Shown here one piece after another: positions 35,301-45,713 of a DNA stretch of 64,000 nucleotides (its first letter is position 1; the number at the start of each line of letters is the position of its first letter). The stretch comes from Orthonyx spaldingii. Its lineage: Eukaryota; Chordata; Aves; Passeriformes; Orthonychidae. The stretch spans positions 456,334 through 520,333 of the forward strand of contig VZTJ01001650.1 in assembly GCA_013397795.1 (NCBI GenBank), given 5' to 3'. Both the position numbers and the translations under genes were made by a program. The notes beneath the pieces are model-generated. The model worked only from the letters and a program-made list of their open reading frames with translations, had not been told where the DNA came from and made no database searches.

Positions 35301-36953
35301 CATGAACTCCAGCTTTGAGAATTCACACTGTGTTGCAGCCCGGAACTTCCACGCAATGATGAGTACAGTAATGCTGGCTGGGTCAAGAGCTAGGTCATCA
35401 CAGAACTGCTGTATACCATCTATACCAATTTTATTTTCATCTTGAGGATCTTTGGGACATAAAAGTAATTAGCATCAAGAAAAACAGTTATTTGAAAAAG
35501 CTGATTTGTTCAACAAGTATATTTAAGACAAGGAAACATTTTCAATAAACCATTTTTGGGATCAGCCCTTATAAGAGAGTATTTTAAAAACAAAATTAAA
35601 TGAGTATTCCCAATGGCTAAGCTTTAACAATGGAGGCAGTTACTGCAATAAAGCCTGCCATACAATGAAGCTCATGTTATTTTCATTCAGAGACAAAAGC
35701 ACCACAAACATTTGTTTTCTGCCTAATAATATGCAGGATCTTCTGACTCATTCCCTACAGAGCACAGTGGTTCTCTCCCCCCAGCACACTCAATTATTGG
35801 CCTCTCTGGTCAGACTGATGATCTGTGTTCCATTAGAAGCCATTCTGCAGTGTTCATTTTCAAGCTGCACCAACACCCAACTCTGCCCATCCACTGCTGC
35901 CCCAACAGCAGATTTATGCATTTCCTGCAGATTTTTGCATTTCTGGCACCACCAGCATGCACGAGGTTGGCCATGGTACCCTCCAGGGGAAGTTACGCTG
36001 CCCCGTTACCAATTCCAAGTCAGCCAGGCCCACTCCTCCTTCCACCAAGGAATCAGCATCTGGTCTGGACGTGAGATGCTCACATTTCAACTGCACTAAC
36101 AAAGATCCACTAACGCAAGCCAACACAGACTTCAGAAAAATGGTATTTGGATTATACATATAAAACATAGGAAAACTGACAGAAAACACAGCACTCGTTT
36201 TTAGATTGTTTTTAAGTGCTAAAACACAGGATTTGTTCTGCTGCACTGAATCCACTTTATGTGGTAGGATATCACTTGAACACTGGCTATATAAAGAGAG
36301 TTTGTTTTCTTTTACACTCTGTTTGTAACTATCTGATAATAAGAACAAGTGGAATAAAAATTAAGGTAGAACCCATCCCTGGTATGCAACCTTTCCCTTT
36401 GTCAGGATCAAGTCTTGTGTGTTGTGCCTTCCCCAGGAGAATTACCTAAAATCCTCATTAACCATTACAATTACTCACTGTACACGCAATTCCAGCTGAG
36501 ACCCTAATGTCCTATAAATGTAGATACATTTACAGCACATAAAGCAACTGCATGTAATCCTTGTGAAGCAGAAACCAACCTCTATTCCCCTTCTAATTTG
36601 TATTATTAATATAGAAAAACAAAGCTAAGAGAGTTGGTTAAGAATTCCCAATACAAGAGGAAAACAGCACCAATACATTGTAAATAAGAATTATATATAC
36701 AGCTAGGAAATAAGCCTTAAAATTCGGGGTACTCACCTTTGTATCTGTTATATAGTTGTTCTAGCTTCTTTCTGTCCAATGATCCTTTAACACTCTCTCG
36801 TATATAAAGTTCAGGATTCTGGAAAAAGTTGTCTGTTGCAACATCTAACTTCCAGTCATTTTGAGACAGACAACTCACTGCTGTCTTTTCACTAGATTGT
36901 GTGAAGACCATAAACTGACGCACTTTATCCTTCTGTGATGATTTCAACTTGTT
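29233..36953 (-). CDS. DCUN1D1: DCUN1D1 (SCCRO/DCNL1), complete except the first exon
   Basis: DCN1-like protein that helps the NEDD8 E2 enzyme (UBE2M) transfer NEDD8 to cullins; scaffold-type co-E3. Coding exons from 5' to 3' are 36737-36953, 35281-35449, 34639-34769, 30592-30674, 30261-30357 and 29233-29312; every junction keeps frame. With one initiator Met from the missing exon the protein is 259 residues, the usual vertebrate length. A UBA-like domain spans about 8-45 and the PONY domain about 60-248. The cullin-binding D211, A235 and D241 are all present. Recalled human differences are few (for example Ile to Val in RQFMVF, and SITV for SISV). The gene is transcribed towards ATP11B, and its promoter is probably the CpG island at 44450-45600. 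Confidence 0.97.
30261..30357 (-). CDS. DCUN1D1: DCUN1D1 exon 6: contains D211
   Basis: A 97-base exon encoding EHHKRSIPKDTWNLLLDFST and MIADDMSNYDEE plus one base, donor G/gtaaac. The Asp of IPKDTW is residue 211, part of the cullin-binding patch. Confidence 0.97.
30592..30674 (-). CDS. DCUN1D1: DCUN1D1 exon 5
   Basis: An 83-base exon, acceptor TTTTAATATTACAG, donor TTG/gtaagt. It encodes D-LEMAIAYWNLVLNGRFKF and LDLWNKFLL, the core helices of the PONY domain. Confidence 0.97.
31231..31394. repeat. GT-rich low-complexity tract
   Basis: About 160 bases of the + strand made nearly only of T and G, with scattered short A/C; on the transcribed strand of DCUN1D1 it reads as A and C. It has irregular TTTG/TTGG units rather than a strict microsatellite. 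Confidence 0.8.
34639..34769 (-). CDS. DCUN1D1: DCUN1D1 exon 4
   Basis: A 131-base exon. It starts with the last base of a split Gly codon and encodes CDSIEKLKAQIPKMEQELKE, PGRFKDFYQFTFNFAKNPGQ and KGL, then one base of an Asp codon. Acceptor TTTTAAAATGCAG, donor G/gtatgt. Confidence 0.97.
35281..35449 (-). CDS. DCUN1D1: DCUN1D1 exon 3: PONY domain, EF-hand-like part
   Basis: A 169-base exon, acceptor TCCCAAAG, donor GG/gtaagt. It encodes D-PQDENKIGIDGIQQFCDDL and continues through LIIAWKFRAATQCEF to GMTEL plus a split Gly codon. DENKIGIDG is the EF-hand-like loop of the DCN1 family. Confidence 0.97.
36737..36953 (-). CDS. DCUN1D1: DCUN1D1 exon 2: UBA-like domain
   Basis: After the acceptor CTGTTTTCACTAG, the exon opens in phase 0 with NKLKSSQKDKVRQFMVF, so the initiator ATG must be the last codon of exon 1. 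It has 72 codons plus one base before G/gtgagt and ends KKLEQLYNRYK. It carries the UBA-like fold (SEKTAVSCLSQNDWKLDVAT) and the start of the PONY domain. Confidence 0.97.
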
Positions 36954-39900
36954 CTAGTGAAAACAGATGATACTGTAACTAAAAATGTCTACTGGATAAA
37001 AATCCCACAAATAAATAAAAACCAGTTCTCTTAATGTTTTTTAGATCAGTACCTTTATAATTTTTGTAATTTTCCCCAGCAATTAGGATATGAAAACATT
37101 TGCTCAAGTGCCTCCAGAGGTGGGGCAGAGCATGCTGCTGAACAGCTCAGCAGCACTAAGCAGCAGACTGGTGTCCTTTTGGCCACTGCAGGACCAGGGC
37201 CACACCTGGAAGGGGATCTCCTGAGGTGCCTCTTCATGGCAGCACGGGACTAGGCTGGGTCATCCATTTCACACTGAAGTACCTTAAGGACCTCTTTTTC
37301 TTTAAAGAGATTTTTCACTTTGAAGGTCCTCGACTCCACCTACATAATTTGCAAAACATTCCTGTGAGGAGGCATTGTTTCCATTTCACAGGTGCAGCAA
37401 CCGAAGCAAAGAAGAAAAAAGGCAATTGTGCCCGAGGCAGGTGGGGGAGTGAGGAGTGAGTAGCCAAGGTGAGAGCTCTGGAATTCCAGGCCTCCTGCCC
37501 AGACCCAGAGAGTCCCACTCTGGTCTGGCCCAGAACTGAATGCAAACTTGCTGCTCTGCTCCCCTTATCAGCAGAGAGGGATTCCCAAGGATATTTCTGA
37601 TGAGAAGAAGTACACTCGGTATTTCAAGGATAACAGCCCCTGCACTACACCCAAATTCAGTTCTGCAGTTCACTCAATATAGTCAAAGCAAAGACTCCCA
37701 ATGTTACAACTTGGTAAATCAAAGTTCCAACAAAATTTCAAGTCAGGATTGGATTTCTTAAATGGCACAAATATTTCATTTTTAGTTTAACTTGTATTCT
37801 AACAAAAACTTGTATATTCTGTTCATTATTGTAATTGTAATTTCAAAATCTCCTTCTCAGGGAAAATGGAGAAAAAAGGCCAAAAAAGAACCAAAGACAT
37901 GATAAAATTCAGCCAAAGAATGAATTATTTAGGAGCAGTACATGCTCAAGCTCTTAATTCCAAAGAATAATTAGTGTCCAATCACATTATCATTAGAAAA
38001 AAGAACTACAGCTTCAGAACACAGATTCATCTGTCCTAAAAGTCAGGATCAGTTTTCTGTGGTTTGATGACAAGTGTGAACACTATTATTTGCAAGAATA
38101 GTTAAGTTACCAGCTTCAGAGTTACACCATTTAAAAAAATACAAGAGCATCACATTTGGTTTAAACTGATACCCACATAATATATTTGACAGACCAACAG
38201 CCTTAAGTTTATATTCCCTTTATAAAAAAAAAAAATCCCCCCCAAACCAAAACCACCCTGTATCTACAACACTTAACCGAAGCCAAACTTTTAGCTCAGG
38301 CTGCAGACTCCAAACAGAGTGGCATCAGTTAGGCTACACCATTTCTAAAGTTAAGATGTGTTGCTGCATTATTTCAGTCTCTTGACCACGTTTGTCACAC
38401 TGGACCCCTGGCTACAAACACATTTCTGAAACTGAGAGTTTCAGTTGTGGTTCCAGGCAAAGGCCAAGCCATCAGAGCAGGTCGTGTGCACTCCATCTGT
38501 GCATGCCTGGCTCCACACCAGACATTCAGCACCTTGCACTACCGAGCTCAGACTTCCATAAAAATCACTTACGCTGACAAAGCCGTGTGGAATGATTTCC
38601 AGAAATGACTAATGGATTTTTAGTTGCAGCTTTTCAAAATGTACTATAAACTCAGATATAGTAAAACAAACCATTGAATGAAATCCCAAACAAAGATGAA
38701 ACTGTCCCAATTTAATTTTCTCTATCAATTACCAGCTTCCTCTAATCAGTTCCACACAGCCAGACTGCTGCATCACCACAGACTCAGCTGCACTACAGGG
38801 TGGCCATACTTAATTACCTTAGCTTTTCTTTTTTTCTTTATTTTTCTTTACAAAGCTGGTGCCTTTAACCTTTAGGTTTTTGATTTTTTAAAAAACATGT
38901 ACACATAAGTATGCATAGCCCATTTAACAGTGAGTACTCTGCAAAACCTCAAGAGGCTTTGTTCTGCCCTGCTGCAAGGGTGAGCTCTAAAAGTGGTGAC
39001 ATCCCACAAAAAGTCAAGGAACAGGTTTAAATAGGCTTCACCATGGATGCCCAGGACCACAAACAGTCGTGTGTTCTGCATCTCGTCACATAAAAGAATG
39101 CAATTTGTTAGATAACAAAATTGCAGCTTAAATGCCTTTTATGATAAAATTTAAATTCTACATATGTACATGAGATTCTCCCATGCTCGGGGCTCCCTAA
39201 GTAACAACATAAAACCTTTTTTAAAGTAAACTGAAATTGCAAAGAGTCAAGCAGCTAATTTCACTAATCAGTACAAGGTCCAGTAAGGTGTAAGATGCAA
39301 TAAATCATGTTGTTCAGCCATGATCTTCTTCTTGAGTAATCATATTTTTCCTGGTCAAATATGAGGTTATTTTTAGTGAAGAAGTGCCAAAGCCCTTTCT
39401 TTATATTTGATGAATGTTTCTGCAGATCCTTGCCAACGTGGACAAGACACTCCACATCCTAAGTGACCGGACTCTCTTTGCAGGCCTACTACAGGACAGC
39501 AAGAGATGGAATTTCTGCTGAGTTTTTATTATCCTATTATAACTCTTCTTTCAGCACATTAAAAACCCACACTTCAAGCAGGAACAGGTTCCAAACCTTC
39601 TGCACTTTTAAGGGCTATTTCTAGACACTGAGCACTAACAGTCTATTATTGTTTTAAGTGCAATACAGAGCAGCACATAACCTTTAATCCTGCAGTCATC
39701 GGGCACCAAATACCTGACACTGAAATTGTGCTCACTGTAATGCAACACAATCCACTTAAAACATCTCAACTTTAACACTGGCTAAAAAGGAAGACAGAAC
39801 TTTATTTAACAGATACGTGTCTTGCCTATATATACAAATGAAAACCAATGGAAAGCAAATGAAACAAATTTCTACTCTTACTTCTTGTATTAAGGGGAAA

Positions 39901-42900
39901 AGGAAAAATTCAGTTCTGGAAGCCTTTGATCAAGTTTGTGTGGTATCCAAGCTACCTTTGATAATAAGGATGTCACAAGACAGATAACCTTACTTTTAAA
40001 ACACAGAATAACTTCTCCAAATGAAAAGCTACATTGTGTAGATTCATAAAACTACACTCATTCTAATTAACATCTGGTTCTATAACTTTGATTTTAAAAT
40101 GAAGATTTGCTTCTTACCATGAAATACCAAATTTGAATATTCTAATTCAATAACCTTTCCTTGATCAGATACTTCAGTGAAAGACTACAAATTAAAAAAA
40201 AAAAACTAACAACAAAACCTTGGACTTTTATTTCCTCAAGTACTTTTTTTCCTAGTCTAGAGAACAAAAAACGCTGTAACTTCTCTACCAACTCTGACTA
40301 CAACATTGCTTTTCCCTATCTTCTGCACTCAGTTTTTAGTCACACCAGATCCCAAGTTCTGCACACTGGCCATCAACATTTTGTGGGCAGCTAAGAGCCG
40401 AATGAGGGCTCCACTCTCCCGGATGATGTTCATGGGAACCAGCACCAACCTCTGTCCCACACTGCCTGGGCTGGAGAGCTGAGGATCCCTACCAGAGCCC
40501 AGTTCTTGGACTCAGCTCAAAGGTCACATGCAGCCACCAGCGTGACAAGCAGGGCACGGTGAGTTTTGCTGCCCAAAATTCCTCGTGGCCCCCAAGGAAG
40601 GCATTCACCCAGTCACTCCTCAATGAGCAACTGCTTTTCACCTTTCCCTTCCCAGCCACTGACACCAATGATCCGATTCCTGCTAGTTTCCCTGCTAAGT
40701 AAAGGAATTTGAATGATGTGACATCTGTGCTTTTGTTTCAGGCAGGACTCAAAGAAAAGCCTGTTAAGTTCTCATGCATGTGACAGGTAAAAGCCTTTTC
40801 TAAAATAGTATCAACCTCCACAAAGTCTAGGCCTTTACACCGACTGCATTCAGACTCCAGCAAGAGCTGTGGCTGCGGGAAGCATCCCTGCACTTCCCAG
40901 GACCCCGCTGATGGCAGTTCCATCGCAGAGGCTCGGGCAGGCAGCACCCTCACCTGTCTGCCAGGGGAGTTCTGCTTCCTGAATCATCCCACCTTGGGCT
41001 GGAGCCATTAAAGGAATCACAAGACACCTGCAAATGTCTGGTTTACTGCTCATGGCTAAAACTTAAAAGGCAAAATCGTATTTTCCTTTGTTTGGTAAGA
41101 AAACAAAAGTTAATTACAACAAAAAACTAAGAATACACAGAACTGCATTTTAACCCACCAACAGCGATGGCACGCAGGTATACTACCAAAAAAATCTAAG
41201 TTACAGACAAAAACAATTAAAGTAAATAGCCACAGTTTCTGCATAATGTAAGTAAACATGTCCTTCAAGTACATATTATTTTCCACAGCAGTTTTTCTAA
41301 GAGAGGGCACACAGAGAGAGAAAGTCAGGACATTTGTAAGCTTCTGTTCCAAACTGATGTGAAATCCATTTGGCTGCAATGGAACAGAACAAAAACATTT
41401 ACAAAGTCTGCTGAGATATAAAATCCAAGGGAAAAATCACAAGCAACATAAAATTAAAGTTGCTTTTCACACTCTATAATGTTCTTTTAGTGGATAAAAT
41501 GATTTCAGTATTTGCATGCTGACAGAAGGTCAATATACAGCTACCGAGAAGATTGCAGTAGATACAATGGTAATCCATGCTGACCTGAGAGGTGAAGGAA
41601 ACACCGGAAATCAAGGCTTTTCCAAATAAAAAAGGACAACATAAAGCAGCCAGTTGTTTAGCATTTTTAACTCTGGTCTGGGGCAGAAGCTCTATTCATA
41701 CTGTATATTTGCATTGGCACCATAAAACATGAGTAAAATATCAAGAGCTACATAATAAATTTCACACCTTGTTCTCAGAGTAGTTCGTATTTGTGAATAT
41801 TTTTTTCATGGCTCTAGTTAAAAGTGATTTAAAGTATGAGTTCAAAGGGATCTCTGGAAAGCTAGGAGAGGAAATAAAATCATGCACCATCTTGTCTAGC
41901 ACTCTGACTACTCCGTCCTAAGCCTAATGCCAAGAATCTAAAGTTTTACTATGGGACAACCAAACCTCAAATATTTCATATCAACAAACTGCTCCAGACA
42001 TGCATATGCACCACAGAATACACGTATAAATAGCTGGCCTTGCAAAATAGCTTGTTGAGTTAAACACTACATAACAATGTCATGAAGTACACTGACATTA
42101 CAGGAGACAGCGTCACACGTGAAATTCTTATAATATTAAATTTTACAACTTCCTGTCAGGTGAGGTTGCAGTAAGGAATTATGTATTTATCAGCACAAAA
42201 GTATTTTTCAGAGGACACAAACTGGACAATATAACAGATAATGTAAATAAAGACAAGGTTAGCACTTGGCTCTGGATAAAGATATAGATAATCACACACT
42301 TGCCTCGATTACCATTCATAGTTCTAAATTCATTAGACCATTCAGAACTGTACAGGCTCTTCTCCTCGGTGAAGATGACTCAGAGAAAAATGTACCAGCT
42401 AACTGCTCTGCCTTGGTTCATGGGCACACCACTGTCCTCAGGGTGAGATGAAGCAGTCACACGCCACCAGGGAGGGTGAAGGACAGCACTTGTACAGATG
42501 TACAAGATGGGTCAGAGAGGCTGAATGCTCTCAGCAATCCAAGGAATACTGCCAGGGAGGTGTCCCTGAGTGCTGAACAGAAACGCTTCTCGAGTTACCT
42601 AAAAGGACAGAGCCCAACAGGCTGCTGTGTGGTGTCCCTTCCAGACATGGGACAAAGACAGAACCTCTGTGCTGAAGGCACAAAGCTCTGGCCATGTGGA
42701 CACTGGTGAGACCAAGGCAGAGCCAGCAGGGCTCCCTCTGGCAGTGCTGCATGGACAGGCAGGAGCCAGCCCCAGCTGCAGGAGTCTGTGCCACGGCATT
42801 TACTGTGCTGGACAGGCTACCTGGCCACAGCCACTGCAAGGATGAGCCAGAGCAGTTGTGTCCATGGGCAGAAAAATGGGGCATTGACTCTCACATTTCT

Positions 42901-44909
42901 GGATGGACACTTCAGATCTCTGGGAAGTGTCGCTACCTTTCCGCTAAGCAAACAGAGGATTTTGACATGCCACGAGTATAGGTACAGAATCCTACAGCCA
43001 AGCACTAGAAACAGTCCATACCTGTATTTACCAGCTCTAAAAGCTGCAGCCTGTCATTTAGTCCCACTTCAGTGTCTCTGTCATCCTTTCACCTGGAGTC
43101 AACAAGCACAACCTGGAACAGAGTTGTTTGCACAGGGCCTGAAGGCTCAGCTCGGGGCCATGACTGGAGTGTTCACACATCCTCCAATCTGATAAACACC
43201 AATCTATCACTACAGAATTGCTACACAGAATATGTCTGCTGGTTCTTCAGTTAAGTGTTTCCAAGAAGGCCAAGCAGACAGAACTCTACTGTTTCTCACA
43301 AAAGGTTATTCTCAGAATAATGGGCCTCACTATTTCTGTTATAATGCCACTTTCTACAGGATTGTTCAATTTAAATTTCTAAACTCGTAGCCAGCCAATA
43401 ATATATGTATGTGCAAGACATAAACTGTCTATTTCACCAACTGTATATTTATTTTGCCTACCTACACTGGATATACTGTGAGACAACTCTAGGTGATTTT
43501 TATGGAAAAAAGTCTTCATAAAAAGTTGTGTAATATTACTGTGTAAGCACTATTTGAGACAGTCCCAGACCTGCAGAATTACAATAAGACACTTTTACAG
43601 TCTGAACTTTACTCAGACTTGAGTCCTAAGCTCTCATAAAAAAAACACAAATGAAGATCTACATCAAACTATTCAATTACGAATTATACTGGTTACATAG
43701 TGACAAGTTTATTAGAGGTCTGCACACCACTAATTTAAATGCTGGCTAACCAAATTTTTATGCCAACACAACTCCATCAATTAAAGGTGACGTTGTAATT
43801 TTTTTAATATGTTTTTAACACTACTTGTCACAATAATATTAACAGCAGGTATAAAATATCTTTATACCAACAAGCATACACCAGCAGGTCTTAAGACTCC
43901 CTCCTACACCCTTCCTAAGACTGCATCACTGCTATAGAGGAGTACTGCTTTAAACTGTACAGGTGTAGTAGCTAAAGCTGTTACAACATTTGAATACGGA
44001 GGAAGCCTGGAAGTACTACTATAAACTGTTCCCTCTGGTGCATAAGACTGTGCAAGAAACCAATGAGGACCCCCTTAGTTAAATTGAAGGAATGTATTTT
44101 TCTTTTGTTTAGGCAAACAAAACCAGCAAACGTTGTTCCAAACACTGCAGTTTCCCCCTACAAGAAGCAAGGGAGAAAGTCAGTCGATTTGGGAATCCAC
44201 AGCAAATCCTCAGCTACAGGACAACAGCATTACAGAGAAAATGCAAGATAAACCTTTACAAGACCTTTACTATGAGGACCTTTGCAAGGCCCTCCTTTAC
44301 AACACTTCTATCAACAGAACCAACCAAAACCCTAGAACAATTACCCAGAAATTCTCCAACATAATCCCAGTTCATGAAGCATCAACACCCCCAAGTTTCC
44401 CTATGAACTGACAGTACTGAATGGGTCCTGAGACGCCTGAAATGCTGAGGAAAAACTCCGAGCAGCCCCTGGCTCCTGGCAGCCCCTTTGCCCTCGCTCT
44501 CAGCGCTGCTGCAGGCGCAGGGCAGGCGCAGGGCACGGACCGCACAGAGCTGCCACAACACCGCCGCTGTCTCTCAGAGGTGCCCGAACCCTCGCACCAG
44601 GTGCCGGCGAGCCCCTCCTGCTGTGCGGGGCCTGGCGGGGCCCCGCGGGTCGGAGGCCTGGGCGGGATCCCGGCGCCCCCCGCTTAGGCCCCTGCCCGGA
44701 GCAGCACCCGCCGCCCGCCCCGCGGCCCCGGCCGGGCCCCACGCGCCGGCACCGCCGTGTCCGGCAGGAGGACGAGCAGCCCCCGGGCCAGCACAGCACA
44801 TCGTGCCCGGCTGCGGAGCCCCGACGCCGGCCCTTCGGCCGCTCCCGGACACCCAGCGCGCCACGACCAGGCCGCGCCGCCCCTGCCCGGCCCGGAGGCG
44901 CCGCGCCGG
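36954..44909 (-). other. DCUN1D1 intron 1 (visible part)
   Basis: About 8 kb between exon 2 and the CpG island. It contains a MIR-like SINE around 37355-37510. Many short open frames exist, but none with paired splice sites that I could support. Confidence 0.75.
37355..37510 (+). repeat. MIR-like ancient SINE fragment
   Basis: The order of segments follows the MIR core: TTCCTGTGAGGAGGCATTG, CCATTTCACAGGTGCAGCAA, then GCAATTGTGCCCGAGGCAG and a trailing GGAATTCCAGGCCTCCTGCC. It resembles the 'cattttacag-atgaggaaactgag-ttgcccaaggtc' pattern with many changes. Identified from memory of the consensus, not by alignment. Confidence 0.5.
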
Positions 44910-45600
44910 NNNNNNNNNNNNNNNNNNNNNNNNNNNNNNNNNNNNNNNNNNNNNNNNNNNNNNNNNNNNNNNNNNNNNNNNNNNNNNNNNNNNNNNNNNN
45001 NNNNNNNNNNNNNNNNNNNNNNNNNNNNNNNNNNNNNNNNNNNNNNNNNNNNNNNNNNNNNNNNNNNNNNNNNNNNNNNNNNNNNNNNNNNNNNNNNNNN
45101 NNNNNNNNNNNNNNNNNNNNNNNNNNNNNNNNNNNNNNNNNNNNNNNNNNNNNNNNNNNNNNNNNNNNNNNNNNNNNNNNNNNNNNNNNNNNNNNNNNNN
45201 NNNNNNNNNNNNNNNNNNNNNNNNNNNNNNNNNNNNNNNNNNNNNNNNNNNNNNNNNNNNNNNNNNNNNNNTCGGAGGGGATGCGGCGGGGGCAGGCGGG
45301 GTCCCAGCGGCTCCTCAGCCCAGGGCCCGCTGTTCTGTCTGGAAAACTCTCTGTGTGTGCCTGTTCCGTCAATACTAAAAGGTCAGACGCTTTTCGGGCG
45401 CCCGGTGTGAGCGCCAGCCCGGCCCCGGCGGCTCTCAGCGTGGTGTGGCCGCCGTTCTCGGGGGCCCAGACGTGGAAGGGGCGAGATGGGGAAATCCCCC
45501 GGGCTTTCCAGGATGGATTCGCAGAAGAGGGAGAATCCTTTGCTGAGCAGCCACGGAGAGCTGGGGAAGGTGAAGGCTCGGGGCAGCAGCTTTACAGACA
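44450..45600. promoter_or_regulatory. CpG island, probable DCUN1D1 promoter (interrupted by gap)
   Basis: GC-rich sequence with dense CG dinucleotides on both sides of a 362-N gap (for example CCCCGCGGCCCCGGCCGGGC near 44720), in a window that is otherwise AT-rich. It lies upstream of DCUN1D1 exon 2 on the - strand and far from the other genes' visible exons. No TATA box is evident, as expected for a housekeeping promoter. Confidence 0.75.
44910..45271. other. Assembly gap (362 N)
   Basis: Unresolved bases in the middle of the CpG island. The first DCUN1D1 exon, including its start codon, most likely lies here. Confidence 0.98.
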
Positions 45601-45713
45601 TCTTCGTACAGGAGCACCTCCACACCTGTAAGATTTACCTGATTTCCCTGCTCCAGGCTGTGATTCCCTTTGGGGAGCTGTGGACAGATGTAGCTCTTCC
45701 TGCAGTAGCGTAG
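45486..45713 (+). other. 75-codon open frame divergent from DCUN1D1
   Basis: An ATG-started frame on the + strand just downstream of the CpG island gap, beginning MGKSPGLSRMDSQKRENPLL and ending in TAG. It contains a plausible donor (GGGGAAG/gtgaag at about 45570). It fits a divergent promoter transcript; I do not recognise the peptide, and the coding call is weak. Confidence 0.2.

Larger units (their letters stand above)
29313..36736 (-). other. DCUN1D1 introns 2-6
   Basis: Introns are 29313-30260, 30358-30591, 30675-34638, 34770-35280 and 35450-36736. The 4-kb one carries a GT-rich low-complexity tract (31231-31394 on +). I see no other gene, RNA or clear mobile element in them. Confidence 0.85.

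Noticed and set aside
35665..36348. Two 144-codon frames on opposite strands in a DCUN1D1 intron
   Set aside because: They lie within the intron between exons 2 and 3, overlap each other on opposite strands and show no splice sites or domains.
44488..45378. Long open frames on both strands across the CpG island
   Set aside because: Most of each frame is Ns; GC-rich DNA has few stops, so the apparent length means nothing.
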